A stretch of 64,000 nt of DNA from Siphonodentalium dalli (lineage: Eukaryota > Mollusca > Scaphopoda > Gadilida > Siphonodentaliidae), in NCBI GenBank assembly GCA_032622095.1, contig CP136061.1, positions 97,339,345 to 97,403,344 of the forward strand, given 5' to 3'. Position 1 is the first letter of the stretch; each line of letters begins with the position of its first letter. The notes beneath the pieces are model-generated. The model saw nothing but the letters and a program-made list of their open reading frames with translations. It was not told the DNA's origin and did no database searches. Positions 1 through 15,900 of this stretch are shown here, one piece after another. The position numbers and the translations under genes were made by a program.

Positions 1-299
1 TAGCAGCCTGAGAACACTACATTTATATTGTTAGCAGCCTGAGAACACTACATGTATCTTGTTAGCGACCTGAGAACACTACATGTATCTTGTTAGCAGC
101 CTGAGAACACTACATGTATCTTGTTAGCAGCCTGAGAACACTACATGTATCTTGTTAGCACCCTGAGAACACTACATGTATCTTGTTAGCAGCATACATG
201 TATCTTGTTAGCAGCCTACATGTATCTTGTTAGCAGTCTGAGAACACTACATGTATCTTGTTAGCAGCCTGGGAACACTACATGTATCTTGTTAGCAGC

Positions 300-1440
300 A
301 TACATGTATCTTGTTAGCAGCCTACATGTATCTTGTTAGCAGCCTGAGAACACTAAATGTATCTTGTTAGCAGCCTGAGAACACTACATGTATCTTGTTA
401 GCAGCATACATGTATCTTGTTAGCAGCCTACGTGTATCTTGTTAGCAGCCTGAGAACACTACATGTATTTTGTTAGCAGCCTGGGAACACTACATGTATC
501 TTGTTAGCAGCCTGTTAACATTACATGTATCTTGTTAGCAGCCTGTGAACACTACATGTATCTTATTAGCGACCTGAGAACACTACATGTATCTTGTTAG
601 CAGCCTGTGAACACTACATGTATCTTGTTAGCAGCCTGAGAACACTACATGTATATTGTTAGCAGCCTGAGAACACTACATGTATCTTTTTAGCGACCTG
701 AGAACACTACATGTATCTTGTTAGCAGCCTGGGAACACTACATGTATCTTGTTAGCAGCATGGGAACACTACATGTATCTTGTTAGCAGGCTGTGAACAC
801 TACATGTATCTTGTTAGCAGCCTGTAAACACTACATGTATCTTGTTAGCGACCTGAGAACACTACATGTATCTTGTTAGCAGCCTGTGAACACTACATGT
901 ATCTTGTTAGCAGCCTGAGAACACTACATGTATCTTGTTAGCAGCCTGAGAACACTACATGTATCTTGTTAGCAGCCTGAGAACACTACATGTATCTTGT
1001 TAGCAGCATACATGTATCTTGTTAGCAGCCTACATGTATCTTGTTAGCAGCCTGAGAACACTACATGTGTCTTGTTAGCAGTCTGAGAACACTACATGTA
1101 TCTTGTTAGCGACCTGAGAACACTACATGTATCTTGGTAGCGACCTGAGAACACTATATGTATCTTGTTAGCAGCATGAGAACACTATAATGTATCTTGT
1201 TAGCGACTTGTGAACACTACATGTATCTTGTTAGCGACCTGAAAACACTACATGTATATTGTTAGCGACCTGAGAACACTACATGTATCTTGTTAGCAGC
1301 CTGAGAACACTACATGTATCTTGTTACCGACCTGAGAACACTACATGTATCCTGTTAGCAGCCTGAGAACACTACATGTATCTTGTTAGCAGCCTGGGAA
1401 CACTACATGTATATTGTTAGCAGCCTGAGAACACTACATG
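300..1440. repeat. Satellite block duplicated at +3411 bp
   Basis: Private variants in this block recur exactly 3411 bp downstream: cactaaatgt at 351 and 3762, the acgtgtatc variant at 431 and 3842, cctgttaac at 511 and 3922, tcttattag at 561 and 3972, aggctgtg at 790 and 4201, and ttgttaccg at 1321 and 4732. The constant offset shows block duplication of about 110 units at once, not unit-by-unit spread. Outside the block the offset drifts (3336 near position 20, 3380 near 2041), so later gain or loss of whole units has occurred. Confidence 0.85.
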
Positions 1441-4400
1441 TATCTTGTTAGCGACCTGTGAACACTACAAGTATTTTGTTAGCGACCTGAGAACACTACA
1501 TGTATCTTGTTAGCGACCTGAGAACACTACATGTATCTTGTTAGCAGCCTGATAACACTACATGTGTCTTGTTAGCGACCTGAGAACACTACATGTATCT
1601 TGTTAGCAGCCTGGGAACACTACATGTATCTTGTTAGCAGCCTGGGAACACTACATGTATCTTGTTAGCAGCCTGTGAACACTACGTGTATCTTGTTAGC
1701 AGCCTGTAAACACTACATGTATCTTGTTAGCGACCTGAGAACACTACATGTATCTTGTTAGCAGCCTGTGAACACTACATGTATCTTGTTAGCAGCCTGA
1801 GAACACTACATGTATATTGTTAGCAGCCTGAGAACACTACATGTATCTTGTTAGCGACCTGAGAACACTACATGTATCTTGTTAGCAGCCTGAGAACACT
1901 ACATGTATCTTGTTAGCAGCCTGAGAACACTACATGTATCTTGTTAGCAGCATACATGTATCTTGTTAGCAGCCTACATGTATCATGTTAGCAGCATGAG
2001 AACACTACATGTGTCTTGTTAGCAGTCTGAGAACACTACATGTATCTAGTTAGCGACCTGAGAACACTACATGTATCTTGTTAGCGACCTGAGAACACTA
2101 CATGTATATTGTTAACAGCATGAGAACACTATAATGTATCTTGTTAGCGACCTGTGAACACTACATGTATCTTGTTAGCGACCTGAGAACACTACATGTA
2201 TCTTGTTAGCGACCTGAGAACACTACATGTATCTTGTTAGCAGCCTGATAACACTACATGTGTCTTGTTAGCGACCTGAGAACACTACATGTATCTTGTT
2301 AGCAGCCTGGGAACACTACATGTATCTTGTTAGCAGCCTGAGAACACTACATGTATCTTGTTAGCAGCATACATGTATCTTGTTAGCAGCCTACATGTAT
2401 CATGTTAGAAGCCTGAGAACACTACATGTGTCTTGTTAGCAGTCTGAGAACACTACATGTATCTTGTTAGCGACCTGAGAACACTACATGTATCTTGTTA
2501 ACGACCTGAGAACACTACATGTATCTTGTTAGCAGCATGAGAACACTATAATGTATCTTGTTAGCGACCTGTGAACACTACATGTATCTTGTTAGCGACC
2601 TGAGAACACTACATGTATCTTGTTAGCGACCTGAGAACACTACATGTATATTGTTAGCAGCCTGAGAACACTACATGTATCTTGTTAGCGACCTGTGAAC
2701 ACTACATGTATCTTGTTAGCGACCCGAGAACACTACATGTATCTTGTTAGCGACCTGAGAACACTACATGTATCTTGTTAGCAGCCTGATAACACTACAT
2801 GTATCTTGTTAGGAGCCTGGGAACACTACATGTATCTTGTTACCGACCTGAGAACACTACATGTATCTTGTTAGCAGCCTGAGAACACTACATGTATCTT
2901 GTTAGCAGCCTGGGAACACTACATGTATATTGTTAGCAGCCTGAGAACACTACATGTATCTTGTTAGCGACATGTGAACACTACATGTATCTTGTTAGCG
3001 ACCTGAGAACACTACATGTATCTTGTTAGCGACCTGAGAACACTACATGTATCTTGTTAGCAGCCTGATAACACTACATGTATCTTCTTAGCGACCTGAG
3101 AACACTACATGTATCTTGTTAGGAGCCTGGGAAGACTACATGTATCTTGTTAGCAGCCTGGGAACACTACATGTATCTTGTTAGCAGCCTGGGAACACTA
3201 CATGTATCTTGTTAGCAGCCTGTGAACACTACATGTATCGTGTTAGCAGCCTGTGAACACTACATGTATCTTGTTAGCGAGCTGAGAACACTACATGTAT
3301 CTTGTTAGCAGCCTGTGAACACTACATGTATCTCGTTAGCAGCCTGAGAACACTACATTTATATTGTTAGCAGCCTGAGAACACTACATGTATCTTGTTA
3401 GCGACCTGAGAACACTACATGTATCTTGTTAGCAGCCTGAGAACACTACATGCATCTTGTTAGCAGCCTGAGAACACTACATGTATCTTGTTAACAGCAT
3501 ACATGTATCTTGTTAGCAGCCTACATGTATCTTGTTAGCAGCCTGAGAACACTACATGTATCTTGTTAGCACCCTGAGAACACTACATGTATCTTGTTAG
3601 CAGCATACATGTATCTTGTTAGCAGCCTACATGTATCTTGTTAGCAGTCTGAGAACACTACATGTATCTTGTTAGCAGCCTGTGAACACTACATGTATCT
3701 TGTTAGCAGCATACATGTATCTTGTTAGCAGCCTACATGTATCTTGTTAGCAGCCTGAGAACACTAAATGTATCTTGTTAGCAGCCTGAGAACACTACAT
3801 GTATCTTGTTAGCAGCATACATGTATCTTGTTAGCAGCCTACGTGTATCTTGTTAGCAGCCTGAGAACACTACATGTATCTTGTTAGCAGCCTGGGAACA
3901 CTACATGTATCTTGTTAGCAGCCTGTTAACATTACATGTATCTTATTAGCGACCTGAGAACACTACATGTATCTTATTAGCGACCTGAGAACACTACATG
4001 TATCTTGTTAGCAGCCTGTGAACACTACATGTATCTTGTTAGCAGCCTGAGAACACTACATGTATATTGTTAGCAGCCTGAGAACACTACATGTATCTTT
4101 TTAGCGACCTGAGAACACTACATGTATCTTGTTAGCAGCCTGGGAACACTACATGTATCTTGTTAGCAGCATGGGAACACTACATGTATCTTGTTAGCAG
4201 GCTGTGAACACTACATGTATCTTGTTAGCAGCCTGTAAACACTACATGTATCTTGTTAGCGACCTGAGAACACTACATGTATCTTGTTAGCAGCCTGTGA
4301 ACACTACATGTATCTTGTTAGCAGCCTGAGAACACTACATGTATCTTGTTAGCAGCCTGAGAACACTACATGTATCTTGTTAGCAGCCTGAGAACACTAC

Positions 4401-7400
4401 ATGTATCTTGTTAGCAGCATACATGTATCTTGTTAGCAGCCTACATGTATCTTGTTAGCAGCCTGAGAACACTACATGTGTCTTGTTAGCAGTCTGAGAA
4501 CACTACATGTATCTTGTTAGCGACCTGAGAACACTACATGTATCTTGGTAGCGACCTGAGAACACTACATGTATCTTGTTAGCAGCATGAGAACATTATA
4601 ATGTATCTTGTTAGCGACTTGTGAACACTACATGTATCTTGTTAGCGACCTGAGAACACTACATGTATATTGTTAGCGACCTGAGAACACTACATGTATC
4701 TTGTTAGCAGCCTGAGAACACTACATGTATCTTGTTACCGACCTGAGAACACTACATGTATCCTGTTAGCAGCCTGAGAACACTACATGTATCTTGTTAG
4801 CAGCCTGGGAACACTACATGTATATTGTTAGCAGCCTGAGAACACTACATGTATCTTGTTAGCGACCTGTGAACACTACATGTATCTTGTTAGCGATCTG
4901 AGAACACTACATGTATCTTGTTAGCGACCTGAGAACACTACATGTATCTTGTTAGCAACCTGATAACACTACATGTATCTTGTTAGCGACCTGAGAACAC
5001 TACATGTATCTTGTTAGGAGCCTGGGAACACTACATGTATCTTGTTAGCAGCCTGGGAACACTACATGTATCTTGTTAGCAGCCTGGGAACACTACATGT
5101 ATCTTTTTAGCAGCCTGTGAACACTACATGTATCTTGTTAGCAGCCTGTGAACACTACATGTATCTTGTTAGCGACCTGAGAACACTACATGTATCTTGT
5201 TAGCAGCCTGTGAACACTACATGTATCTCGTTAGCAGCCTGAGAACACTACATGTATATTGTTAGCAGCCTGAGAACACTACATGTATCTTGTTAGCAGC
5301 CTGAGAACTTTACATGTATCTTGTTAGCAGCATACATGTATCTTGTTAGCAGCCTACATGTATCATGTTAGCAGCATGAGAACACTACATGTGTCTTGTT
5401 AGCAGTCTGAGAACACTACATGTATCTAGTTAGCGACCTGAGAACACTACATGTATCTTGTTAGCGACCTGAGAACACTACATGTATCTTGTTAGCAGCA
5501 TGAGAACACTATAATGTATCTTGTTAGCGACCTGTGAACAATACATGTATCTTGTTAGCGACCTGAGAACACTACATGTATCTTGTTAGCGACCTGAGAA
5601 CACTACATGTATCTTGCTAGCAGCCTGATAACACTACATGTGTCTTGTTGTCGACCTGAGAACACTACATGTATCTTGTTAGCAGCCTGGGAACACTACA
5701 TGTATCTTGTTAGCAGCCTGGGAACAATACATGTATCTTGTTAGCAGCCTGTGAACACTACATGTATCTTGTTAGCAGCCTGTAAACACTACATGTATCT
5801 TGTTAGCGACCTGAGAACACTACATGTATCTTGTTAGCAGCCTGTGAACACTACATGTATCTTGTTAGCAGCCTGAGAACACTACATGTATATTGTTAGC
5901 AGCCTGAGAACACTACATGTATCTTGTTAGCGACCTGAGAACACTACATGTATCTTGTTAGCAGCCTGAGAACACTACATGTATCTTGTTAGCAGCCTGA
6001 GAACACTACATGTATCTTGTTAGCAGCATACATGTATCTTGTTAGCAGCCTACATGTATCATGTTAGAATCCTGAGAACACTACATGTGTCTTGTTAGCA
6101 GTCTGAGAACACTACATGTATCTTGTTAGCGACCTGAGAACACTACATGTATCTTGTTAGCGACCTGAGAACACTACATGTATCTTGTTAGCAGCATGAG
6201 AACACTATAATGTATCTTGTTAGCGACCTGTGAACACTACATGTATCTTGTTAGCGACCTGAGAACACTACATGTATCTTGTTAGCGACCTGAGAACACT
6301 ACATGTATATTGTTAGCAGCCTGAGAACACTACATGTATCTTGTTAGCGACCTGTGAACACTACATGTATCTTGTTAGCGACCTGAGAACACTACATGTA
6401 TCTTGTTAGCGACCTGAGAACACTACATGTATCTTGTTTGCAGCCTGATAACACTACATGTATCTTGTTAGGAGCCTGGGAACACTACATGTATCTTGTT
6501 AGCAGCCTGAGAACACTACATGTATCTTGTTACCGACCTGAGAACACTACATGTATATTGTTAGCAGCCTGAGAACACTACATGTATCTTGTTAGCAGCC
6601 TGGGAACACTACATGTATATTGTTAGCAGCCTGAGAACACTACATGTATCTTGTTAGCGACCTGTGAACACTACATGTATCTTGTTAGCGACCTGAGAAC
6701 ACTACATGTATCTTGTTAGCGACATGAGAACACTACATGTATCTTGTTAGCAGCCTGATAACACTACATGTATCTTCTTAGCGACCTGAGAACACTACAT
6801 GTATCTTGTTAGGAGCCTGGGAAGACTACAAGTATCTTGTTAGCAGCCTGGGAACACTACATGTATCTTGTTAGCAGCCTGGGAACACTACATGTATCTT
6901 GTTAGCAGCCTGTGAACACTCCATGTATCGTGTTAGCAGCCTGTGAACACTACATGTATCTTGTTAGCGACCTGAGAACACTACATATATCTTGTTAGCA
7001 GCCTGTGAACACTCCATGTATCTCGTTAGCAGCCTGAGAACACTACATGTATATTGTTAGCAGCCTGAGAACACTACATGTATCTTGTTAGCGACCTGAG
7101 AACACTACATGTATCTTGTTAGCAGCCTGAGAACACTACATGTATCTTGTTAGCACCCTGAGAACACTACATGTATCTTGTTAGCAGCATACATGTATCT
7201 TGTTAGCAGCCTACATGTATCTTGTTAGCAGTCTGATAACACTACATGTATCTTGTTAGCAGCCTGGGAACACTACATGTATCTTGTTAGCAGCATACAT
7301 GTATCTTGTTAGCAGCCTACATGTATCTTGTTAGCAGCCTGAGAACACTACATGTATCTTGTTAGCGACCTGAGAACACTACAAGTATCTTGTTAGCAGC

Positions 7401-7949
7401 CTGAGAACACTACATGTATCTTGTTAGCAGCCTGAGAACACTACATGTATCTTGTTAGCAGCATATATGTATCTTGTTAGCAGCCTACATGTATCTTGTT
7501 AGCAGCCTGAGAACACTACATGTATCTTTTTAGCAGCCTGAGAACACTACATGTATCTTGTTAGCAGCATACATGTATCTTGTTAGCAGCCTACGTGTAT
7601 CTTGTTAGCAGCCTGAGAACACTACATGTATCTTGTTAGCAGCCTGGGAACACTACATGTATCTTGTTAGCAGCCTGTTAACATTACATGTATCTTGTTA
7701 GCAGCCTGTGAACACTACATGTATCTTATTTGCGACCTGAGAACACTACATGTATCTTGTTAGCAGCCTGTGAACACTACATGTATCTTGTTAGCAGCCT
7801 GAGAACACTACATGTAAATTGTTAGCAGCCTGAGAACACTACATGTATCTTGTTAGCGACCTGAGAACACTACATGTATCTTGTTAGCAGCCTGGGAACA
7901 CTACATGTATCTTGTTAGCAGCCTGGGAACACTACATGTATCTTGTTAG

Positions 7950-9905
7950 CAGCCTTTGAACACTACATGTATCTTGTTAGCAGCCTGTAAACACTACATG
8001 TATCTTGTTAGCGACCTGAGAACACTACATGTATCTTGTTAGCAGCCTGTGAACACTACATGTATCTTGTTAGCAGCCTGTAAACACTACATGTATATTG
8101 TTAGCAGCCTGAGAACACTACGTGTATCTTGTTAGCTACCTGAGAACACTACATGTATTTTGTTAGCAGCCTGAGAACACTACATGTATCTTGTTAGCAG
8201 CCTGAGAACACTACATGTATCTTGTTAGCAGCCTGAGAACACTACATGTATCTTGCTAGCAGCATACATGTATCTTGTTAGCAGCCTACATGTATCTTGT
8301 TAGCAGCCTGAGAACACTTAATGTATCTTGTTAGCAGCCTGGGAACACTACATGTATCTTGTTAGCGACCTGAGAACACTACATGTATCTTGTTAGCGAC
8401 CTGTGAACACTACATGTATCTTGTTAGCAGCCTGGGAACACTACATGTATATTGTTAGCAGCCTGAGAACACTACATGTATCTTGTTAGCGACCTGTGAA
8501 CACTACATGTATCTTGTTAGCGACCTGAGAACACTACATGTATCTTGTTAGCAGCCTGATAACACTACATGAATCTTGCTAGCGACCTGAGAACACTACA
8601 TGTATCTTGTTAGAAGCCTGGGAACACTACATGTATCTTGTTAGCAGCCTGGGAACACTACATGTATCTTGTTAGCAGCCTGTGAACACTACATGTATCT
8701 TGTTAGCAGCCTGTAAACACTACATGTATCTTGCTAGCGACCTGAGAACACTACATGTATCTTGTTAGCAGCCTGTGAACACTACATGTATCTTGTTAGC
8801 AGCCTGAGAACACTACATGTATCTTGGTAGCGACCTGAGAACACTACATGTATTTTGTTAGCAGCCTGAGAACACTACATGTATCTTGTTAGCAGCCTGA
8901 GAACACTACATGTATCTTGTTAGCAGCCTGAGAACACTACATGTATCTGGTTAGCAGCATACATGTATCTTGTTAGCAGCCTACATGTATCTTGTTAGCA
9001 GCCTGAGAACACTACATGTGTCTTGCTAGCAGTCTGAGAACACTACATGTATCTTGTTAGCGACCTGAGAACACTACATGTATCTTGGTATCGATCTGAG
9101 AACACTACATGTATCTTGTTAGCAGCATGAGAACACTATAATGTATCTTGTTAGCGACTTGTGAACACTACATGTATCTTGTTAGCGACCTGAGAACACT
9201 ACATGTATATTGTTAGCGACATGAGAACACTACATGTATCTTGTTAGCAGCCTGAGAACACTACATGTATCTTGTTACCGACCTGAGAAAACTACATGTA
9301 TCCTGTTAGCAGCCTGAGAACACTACATGTATCTTGTTAGCAGCCTGGGAACACTACATGTATATTGTTAGCAGCCTGAGAACACTACATGTATCTTGTT
9401 AGCGACCTGTGAACACTACATGTATCTTGTTAGCGACCTGAGAACACTACATGTATCTTGTTAGCGACCTGAGAACACTACATGTATCTTGTTAGCAACC
9501 TGATAACACTACATGTATCTTGTTAGCGACCTGAGAACACTACATGTATCTTGTTAGGAGCCTGGGAACACTACATATATCTTGTTAGCAGCCTGGGAAC
9601 ACTACATGTATCTTGTTAGCGACCTGAGAACACTACATGTATCTTGTTAGCAGCCTGTGAACACTACATGTATCTCGTTAGCAGCCTGAGAACACTACAT
9701 GTATATTGATAGCAGCCTGAGAACACTACATGTATCTTGTTAGCGACCTGAGAACACTACATGTATCTTGTTAGCAGCCTGAGAACACTACATGTATCTT
9801 GTTAGCAGCCTGAGAACACTACATGTATCTTGTTAGCAGCATACATGTATCTTGTTAGCAGCCTACATGTATCTTGTTAGCAGCCTGAGAACACTACATG
9901 TATCT
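7950..9905. repeat. Satellite block duplicated at +2241 bp
   Basis: Markers recur with a constant 2241-bp offset: the cgtgtatc variant at 8121 and 10362, gaatcttgct at 8571 and 10812, the gcgacatgag unit at 9221 and 11462, and gtatattgat at 9701 and 11942. The copies diverge after about 9905/12146. The block is about 2 kb and contains paired 22-bp units plus one 32-bp unit; 74 units with six short ones and one long one would give 2241 bp. Few differences separate the copies, so this is a recent duplication. Confidence 0.88.
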
Positions 9906-12900
9906 TGTTAGCAGCCTGGGAACACTACATGTATCTTGTTAGCGACCTGAGAACACTACATGTATCTTGTTAGCGACCTGTGAACACTACATGTATCTTG
10001 TTAGCAGCCTGGGAACACTACATGTATATTGTTAGCAGCCTGAGAACACTACATGTATCTTGTTAGCGACCTGTGAACACTACATGTATCTTGTTAGCGA
10101 CCTGAGAACACTACATGTATCTTGTTAGCAGCCTGGGAACACTACATGTATCTTGTTAGCAGCCTGGGAACACTACATGTATCTTGTTAGCAGCCTGTGA
10201 ACACTACATGTATCTTGTTAGCAGCCTGTAAACACTACATGTATCTTGTTAGCGACCTGAGAACACTACATGTATCTTGTTAGCAGCCTGTGAACACTAC
10301 ATGTATCTTGTTAGCAGCCTGTAAACACTACATGTATATTGTTAGCAGCCTGAGAACACTACGTGTATCTTGTTAGCTACCTGAGAACACTACATGTATT
10401 TTGTTAGCAGCCTGAGAACACTACATGTATCTTGTTAGCAGCCTGAGAACACTACATGTATCTTGTTAGCAGCCTGAGAACACTACATGTATCTTGTTAG
10501 CAGCATACATGTATCTTGTTAGCAGCCTACATGTATCTTGTTAGCAGCCTGAGAACACTTCATGTATCTTGTTAGCAGCCTGGGAACACTACATGTATCT
10601 TGTTAGCGACCTGAGAACACTACATGTATCTTGATAGCGACATGTGAACACTACATGTATCTTGTTAGCAGCCTGGGAACACTACATGTATATTGTTAGC
10701 AGCCTGAGAACACTACATGTATCTTGTTAGCGACCTGTGAACACTACATGTATCTTGTTAGCGACCTGAGAACACTACATGTATCTTGTTAGCAGCCTGA
10801 TAACACTACATGAATCTTGCTAGCGACCTGAGAACACTACATGTATCTTGTTAGAAGCCTGGGAACACTACATGTATCTTGTTAGCAGCCTGGGAACACT
10901 ACATGTATCTTGTTAGCAGCCTGGGAACACTACATGTATCTTGTTAGCAGCCTGTAAACACTACATGTATCTTGCTAGCGACCTGAGAACACTACATGTA
11001 TCTTGTTAGCAGCCTGTGAACACTACATGTATCTTGTTAGCAGCCTGAGAACACTACATGTATCTTGGTAGCGACCTGAGAACACTACATGAATTTTGTT
11101 AGCAGCCTGAGAACACTACATGTATCTTGTTAGCAGCCTGAGAACACTACATGTATCTTGTTAGCAGCCTGAGAACACTACATGTATCTGGTTAGCAGCA
11201 TACATGTATCTTGTTAGCAGCCTACATGTATCTTGTTAGCAGTCTGAGAACACTACATGTGTCTTGCTAGCAGTCTGAGAACACTACATGTATCTTGTTA
11301 GCGACCTGAGAACACTACATGTATCTTGGTAGCGACCTGAGAACACTACATGTATCTTGTTAGCAGCATGAGAACACTATAATGTATCTTGTTAGCGACT
11401 TGTGAACACTACATGTATCTTGTTAGCGACCTGAGAACACTACATGTATATTGTTAGCGACATGAGAACACTACATGTATCTTGTTAGCAGCCTGAGAAC
11501 ACTACATGTATCTTGTTACCGACCTGAGAAAACTACATGTATCCTGTTAGCAGCCTGAGAACACTACATGTATCTTGTTAGCAGCCTGGGAACACTACAT
11601 GTATATTGTTAGCAGCCTGAGAACACTACATGTATCTTGTTAGCGACCTGTGAACACTACATGTATATTGTTAGCGACCTGAGAACACTACATGTATCTT
11701 GTTAGCGACCTGAGAACACTACATGTATCTTGTTAGCAACCTGATAACACTACATGTATCTTGTTAGCGACCTGAGAACACTACATGTATCTTGTTTGGA
11801 GCCTGGGAACACTACATGTATCTTGTTAGCAGCCTGGGAACACTACATGTATCTTGTTAGCGACCTGAGAACACTACATGTATCTTGTTAGCAGCCTGTG
11901 AACACTACATGTATCTCGTTAGCAGCCTGAGAACACTACATGTATATTGATAGCAGCCTGAGAACACTACATGTATCTTGTTAGCGACCTGAGAACACTA
12001 CATGTATCTTGTTAGCAGCCTGAGAACACTACATGTATCTTGATAGCAGCCTGAGAACACTACATGTATCTTGTTAGCAGCATACATGTATCTTGTTAGC
12101 AGCCTACATGTATCTTGTTAGCAGCCTGAGAACACTACATGTATCTTGTTAGCACCCTGAGAACACTACATGTATCTTGTTAGCAGCATACATGTATCTT
12201 GTTAGCAGCCTACATGTATCTTGTTAGCAGCCTGAGAACACTACATGTATCTTGTTAGCAGCCTGGGAACACTACATGTATCTTGTTAGCAGCATACATG
12301 TATCTTGTTAGCAGCCTACATGTATCTTGTTAGCAGCCTGAGAACACTACATGTATCTTGTTAGCGACCTGAGAACACTACAAGTATCTTGTTAGCAGCC
12401 TGAGAACACTACATGTATCTTGTTAGCAGCCTGAGAACACTACATGTATCTTGTTAGCAGCCTGGGAACACTACATGTATCTTGTTAGCAGCATACATGT
12501 ATCTTGTTAGCAGCATACATGTATCTTGTTAGCAGCCTACATGTATCTTGTTAGCAGCCTGAGAACACTACATGTATCTTGTTAGCAGCCTGAGAACACT
12601 ACATGTATCTTGTTAGCAGCATACATGTATCTTGTTAGCAGCCTACGTGTATCTTGTTAGCAGCCTGAGAACACTACATGTATCTTGTTAGCAGCCTGAG
12701 AACACTACATGTATCTTGTTAGCAGCCTGTTAACATTACATGTATCTTGTTAGCAGCCTGTGAACACTACATGTATCTTGTTAGCAGCATACATGTATCT
12801 TGTTAGCCGCCTACGTGTATCTTGTTAGCAGCCTGAGAACACTACATGTATCTTGTTAGCAGCCTGAGAAACTACATGTATCTTGTTAGCAGCCTGTTAA

Positions 12901-15900
12901 CATTACATTTATCTTGTTAGCAGCCTGTGAACACTACATGTATCTTATTAGCGACCTGAGAACACTACATGTATCTTGTTAGCAGCCTGTGAACACTACA
13001 TGTATCTTGTTAGCAGCATGAGAACACTACATGTATATTGTTAGCAGCCTGAGAACACTACATGTATCTTGTTAGCGACCTGAGAACACTACATGTATCT
13101 TGTTAGCAGCCTGAGATCACTACATGTATCTTGTTAGCAGCCTACATGTATCTTGTTAGAAGCCTACATGTATCTTGTTAGCAGCCTACATTTATCTTGT
13201 TAGCAGCCTACGTGTATCTCGTTAGCAGCCTACATGTGTCTTGTTAGCAGCATGAGAACACTACATGTATCTTGTTAGCAGCCTGAGAACACTACATGTA
13301 TCTTGTTAGCAGCCTGAGAACACTACATGTATCTTGTTAGCAGCCTGAGAACACTACATGTATCTTGTTAGCAGCCTACATGTATCTTGTTAGCAGCCTA
13401 CATGTGTCTTGTTAGCAGCCTACATGTGTCTTGTTATCAGCCTGAGAACACTATATGTATCTTGTTAGCAGCCTACATGTATCTTGTTAGCAGCCTACAT
13501 GTGTCTTGTTAGCAGCCTGAGAACACTACATGTATCTTGTTAGCAGCATGATAACACTACATGTATCTTGTTAGCAGCCTGAGAACACTACATGTATCTT
13601 GTTAGCAGCCTACATGTATCTTGTTAGCAGCCTACATGTATCTTGTTAGAAGCCTACATGTATCTTGTTAGCAGCCTACATGTATCTTGTTAGTAGGCTA
13701 CGTGTATCTTGTTAGCAGCCTACTTGTGTCTTGTTAGCAGCACGAGAACACTACATGTATCTTGTTAGCAGCCTGAGAACACTACATGTATATTGTTAGC
13801 AGACTGATAACACTATATGTATCTTGTTAGCAGCCTGAGAACACTACATGTATATTGTTAGCAGCCTGAGAACACTACATGTATATTGTTAGCAGCCTAA
13901 GAACACTACATGTATATTGTTAGCAGCCTGAGAACACTACATGTATATTGTTAGCAGCCTACATGTGTCTTGTTAGCAGCCTGAGAACACTACATGTATC
14001 TTGTTAGCAGCCTGAGAACACTACATGTATCTTGTTAGCAGCCTGATAACACTATATGTATCTTGTTAGCAGCCTGAGAACACTACATCTATCTTGTTAG
14101 CAGCCTGAGAACACTACATGTGTCTTGTTAGCAGTCTGAGAACACTACATTTATCTTGTTAGCTACCTCAGAACACTACATATATATTGTTAGCGACCTG
14201 AGAACACTACATGTATATTGTTAGCAGCATGAGAACACTACATGTATCTTGTTAGCGACCTGAGAACACTACATGTATATTGTTAGCGACCTGAGAACAC
14301 TACATGTATCTTGTTAGCAGCCTGAGAACACTACAAGTATCGTGTTTGCGACCTGAGAACACTACATGTATCTTGTTAGCAGGCTGAGAACACTACATGT
14401 ATCTTGTTAGCAGCCTGGGAACACTACATGTATATTGTTAGCAGCCTGAGAACACTACATGTATCTTGTTAGCGACCTGTGAACACTACATGTATCTTGT
14501 TAGCGACCTGATAACACTACACGTATCTTGTTAGCGACCTTAGAACACTACATGTATCTTGTTAGCAGCCTGATAACACTACATGTATCTTGTTAGCGAC
14601 CTGAGAACACTACATGTATATTGTTAGCAGCCTGGGAACACTACATGTATCTTGTTAGCAGCCTGGGAACACTACATGTATCTTGTTAGCAGCCTGTAAA
14701 CACTACATGTATCTTGTTAGCTACCTGAGAACACTACATGTATCTTGTTAGCAGCCTGTGAACACTACATGTATCTTGTTAGCAGCCTGAGAACACTACA
14801 TGTATATTGTTAGCAGCCTGAGAACACTACATGTATCTTGTTAGCGACCTGAGAACACTACATGTATCTTGTTAGCAGCCTGAGAACACTACATGTATCT
14901 TGTTAGCCGCCTGAGAACACTACATGTATCTTGTTAGCAGCATACATGTATCTTGTTAGCAGCCTACATGTATCTTGTTAGCAGCCTGAGAACACTACAT
15001 GTGTATTGTTAGCAGCCTGAGAACACTACATGTATCTTGTTAGCGACCTGAGAACACTACATGCATCTTGTTAGCAGACTGATAACACTACATGTATCTT
15101 GTTAGCGACCTGATAACACTACATGTATCTTGTTAGGAGCCTGGGAACACTACATGTATCTTGTTAGCAGCCTGGGAACACTACATGTATCTTGTTAGCA
15201 GCCTGGGAACACTACATGTATCCTGTTAGCAGCCTGTGAACACTACATGTATCTTGTTAGCAGCCTGTTAACACTACATGTATCTTGTTAGCGACCTGAG
15301 AACACTACATGTATCTTGTTAGCAGCCTGAGAACTCTACATGTATATTGTTAGCAGCCTGAGAACACTACATGTATCTTGTTAGCGACCTGAGAACACTA
15401 CATGTATCTTGTTAGCAGACTGAGAACACTACATGTATCTTGTTAGCAGCCTGAGAACACTACATGTATCTTGTTAGCAGCATACATGTATCTTGTTAGC
15501 AGCCTACATGTATCTTGTTAGCAGCCTGAGAACACTACATGTATCTTGATAGCAGCCTGAGAACACTACATGTATCTTGTTAGCAGCATACATGTATCTT
15601 GTTAGCAGCCTACATGTATCTTGTTAGCAGCATGAGAACACTACATGTATCTTGTTATCAGCCTGGGAACACTACATGTATCTTGTTAGCAGCATACATG
15701 TATCTTGTTAGCAGCCTACATGTATCTTGTTAGCAGCCTGAGAACACTACATGTATCTTGTTAGCGACCTGAGAACACTACAAGTATCTTGTTATCAGCC
15801 TGAGAACACTACATGTATCTTGTTAGCAGCCTGAGAACACTACATGTATCTTGTTAGCAGCATACATGTATCTTGTTAGCAGCCTACATGTATCTTGTTA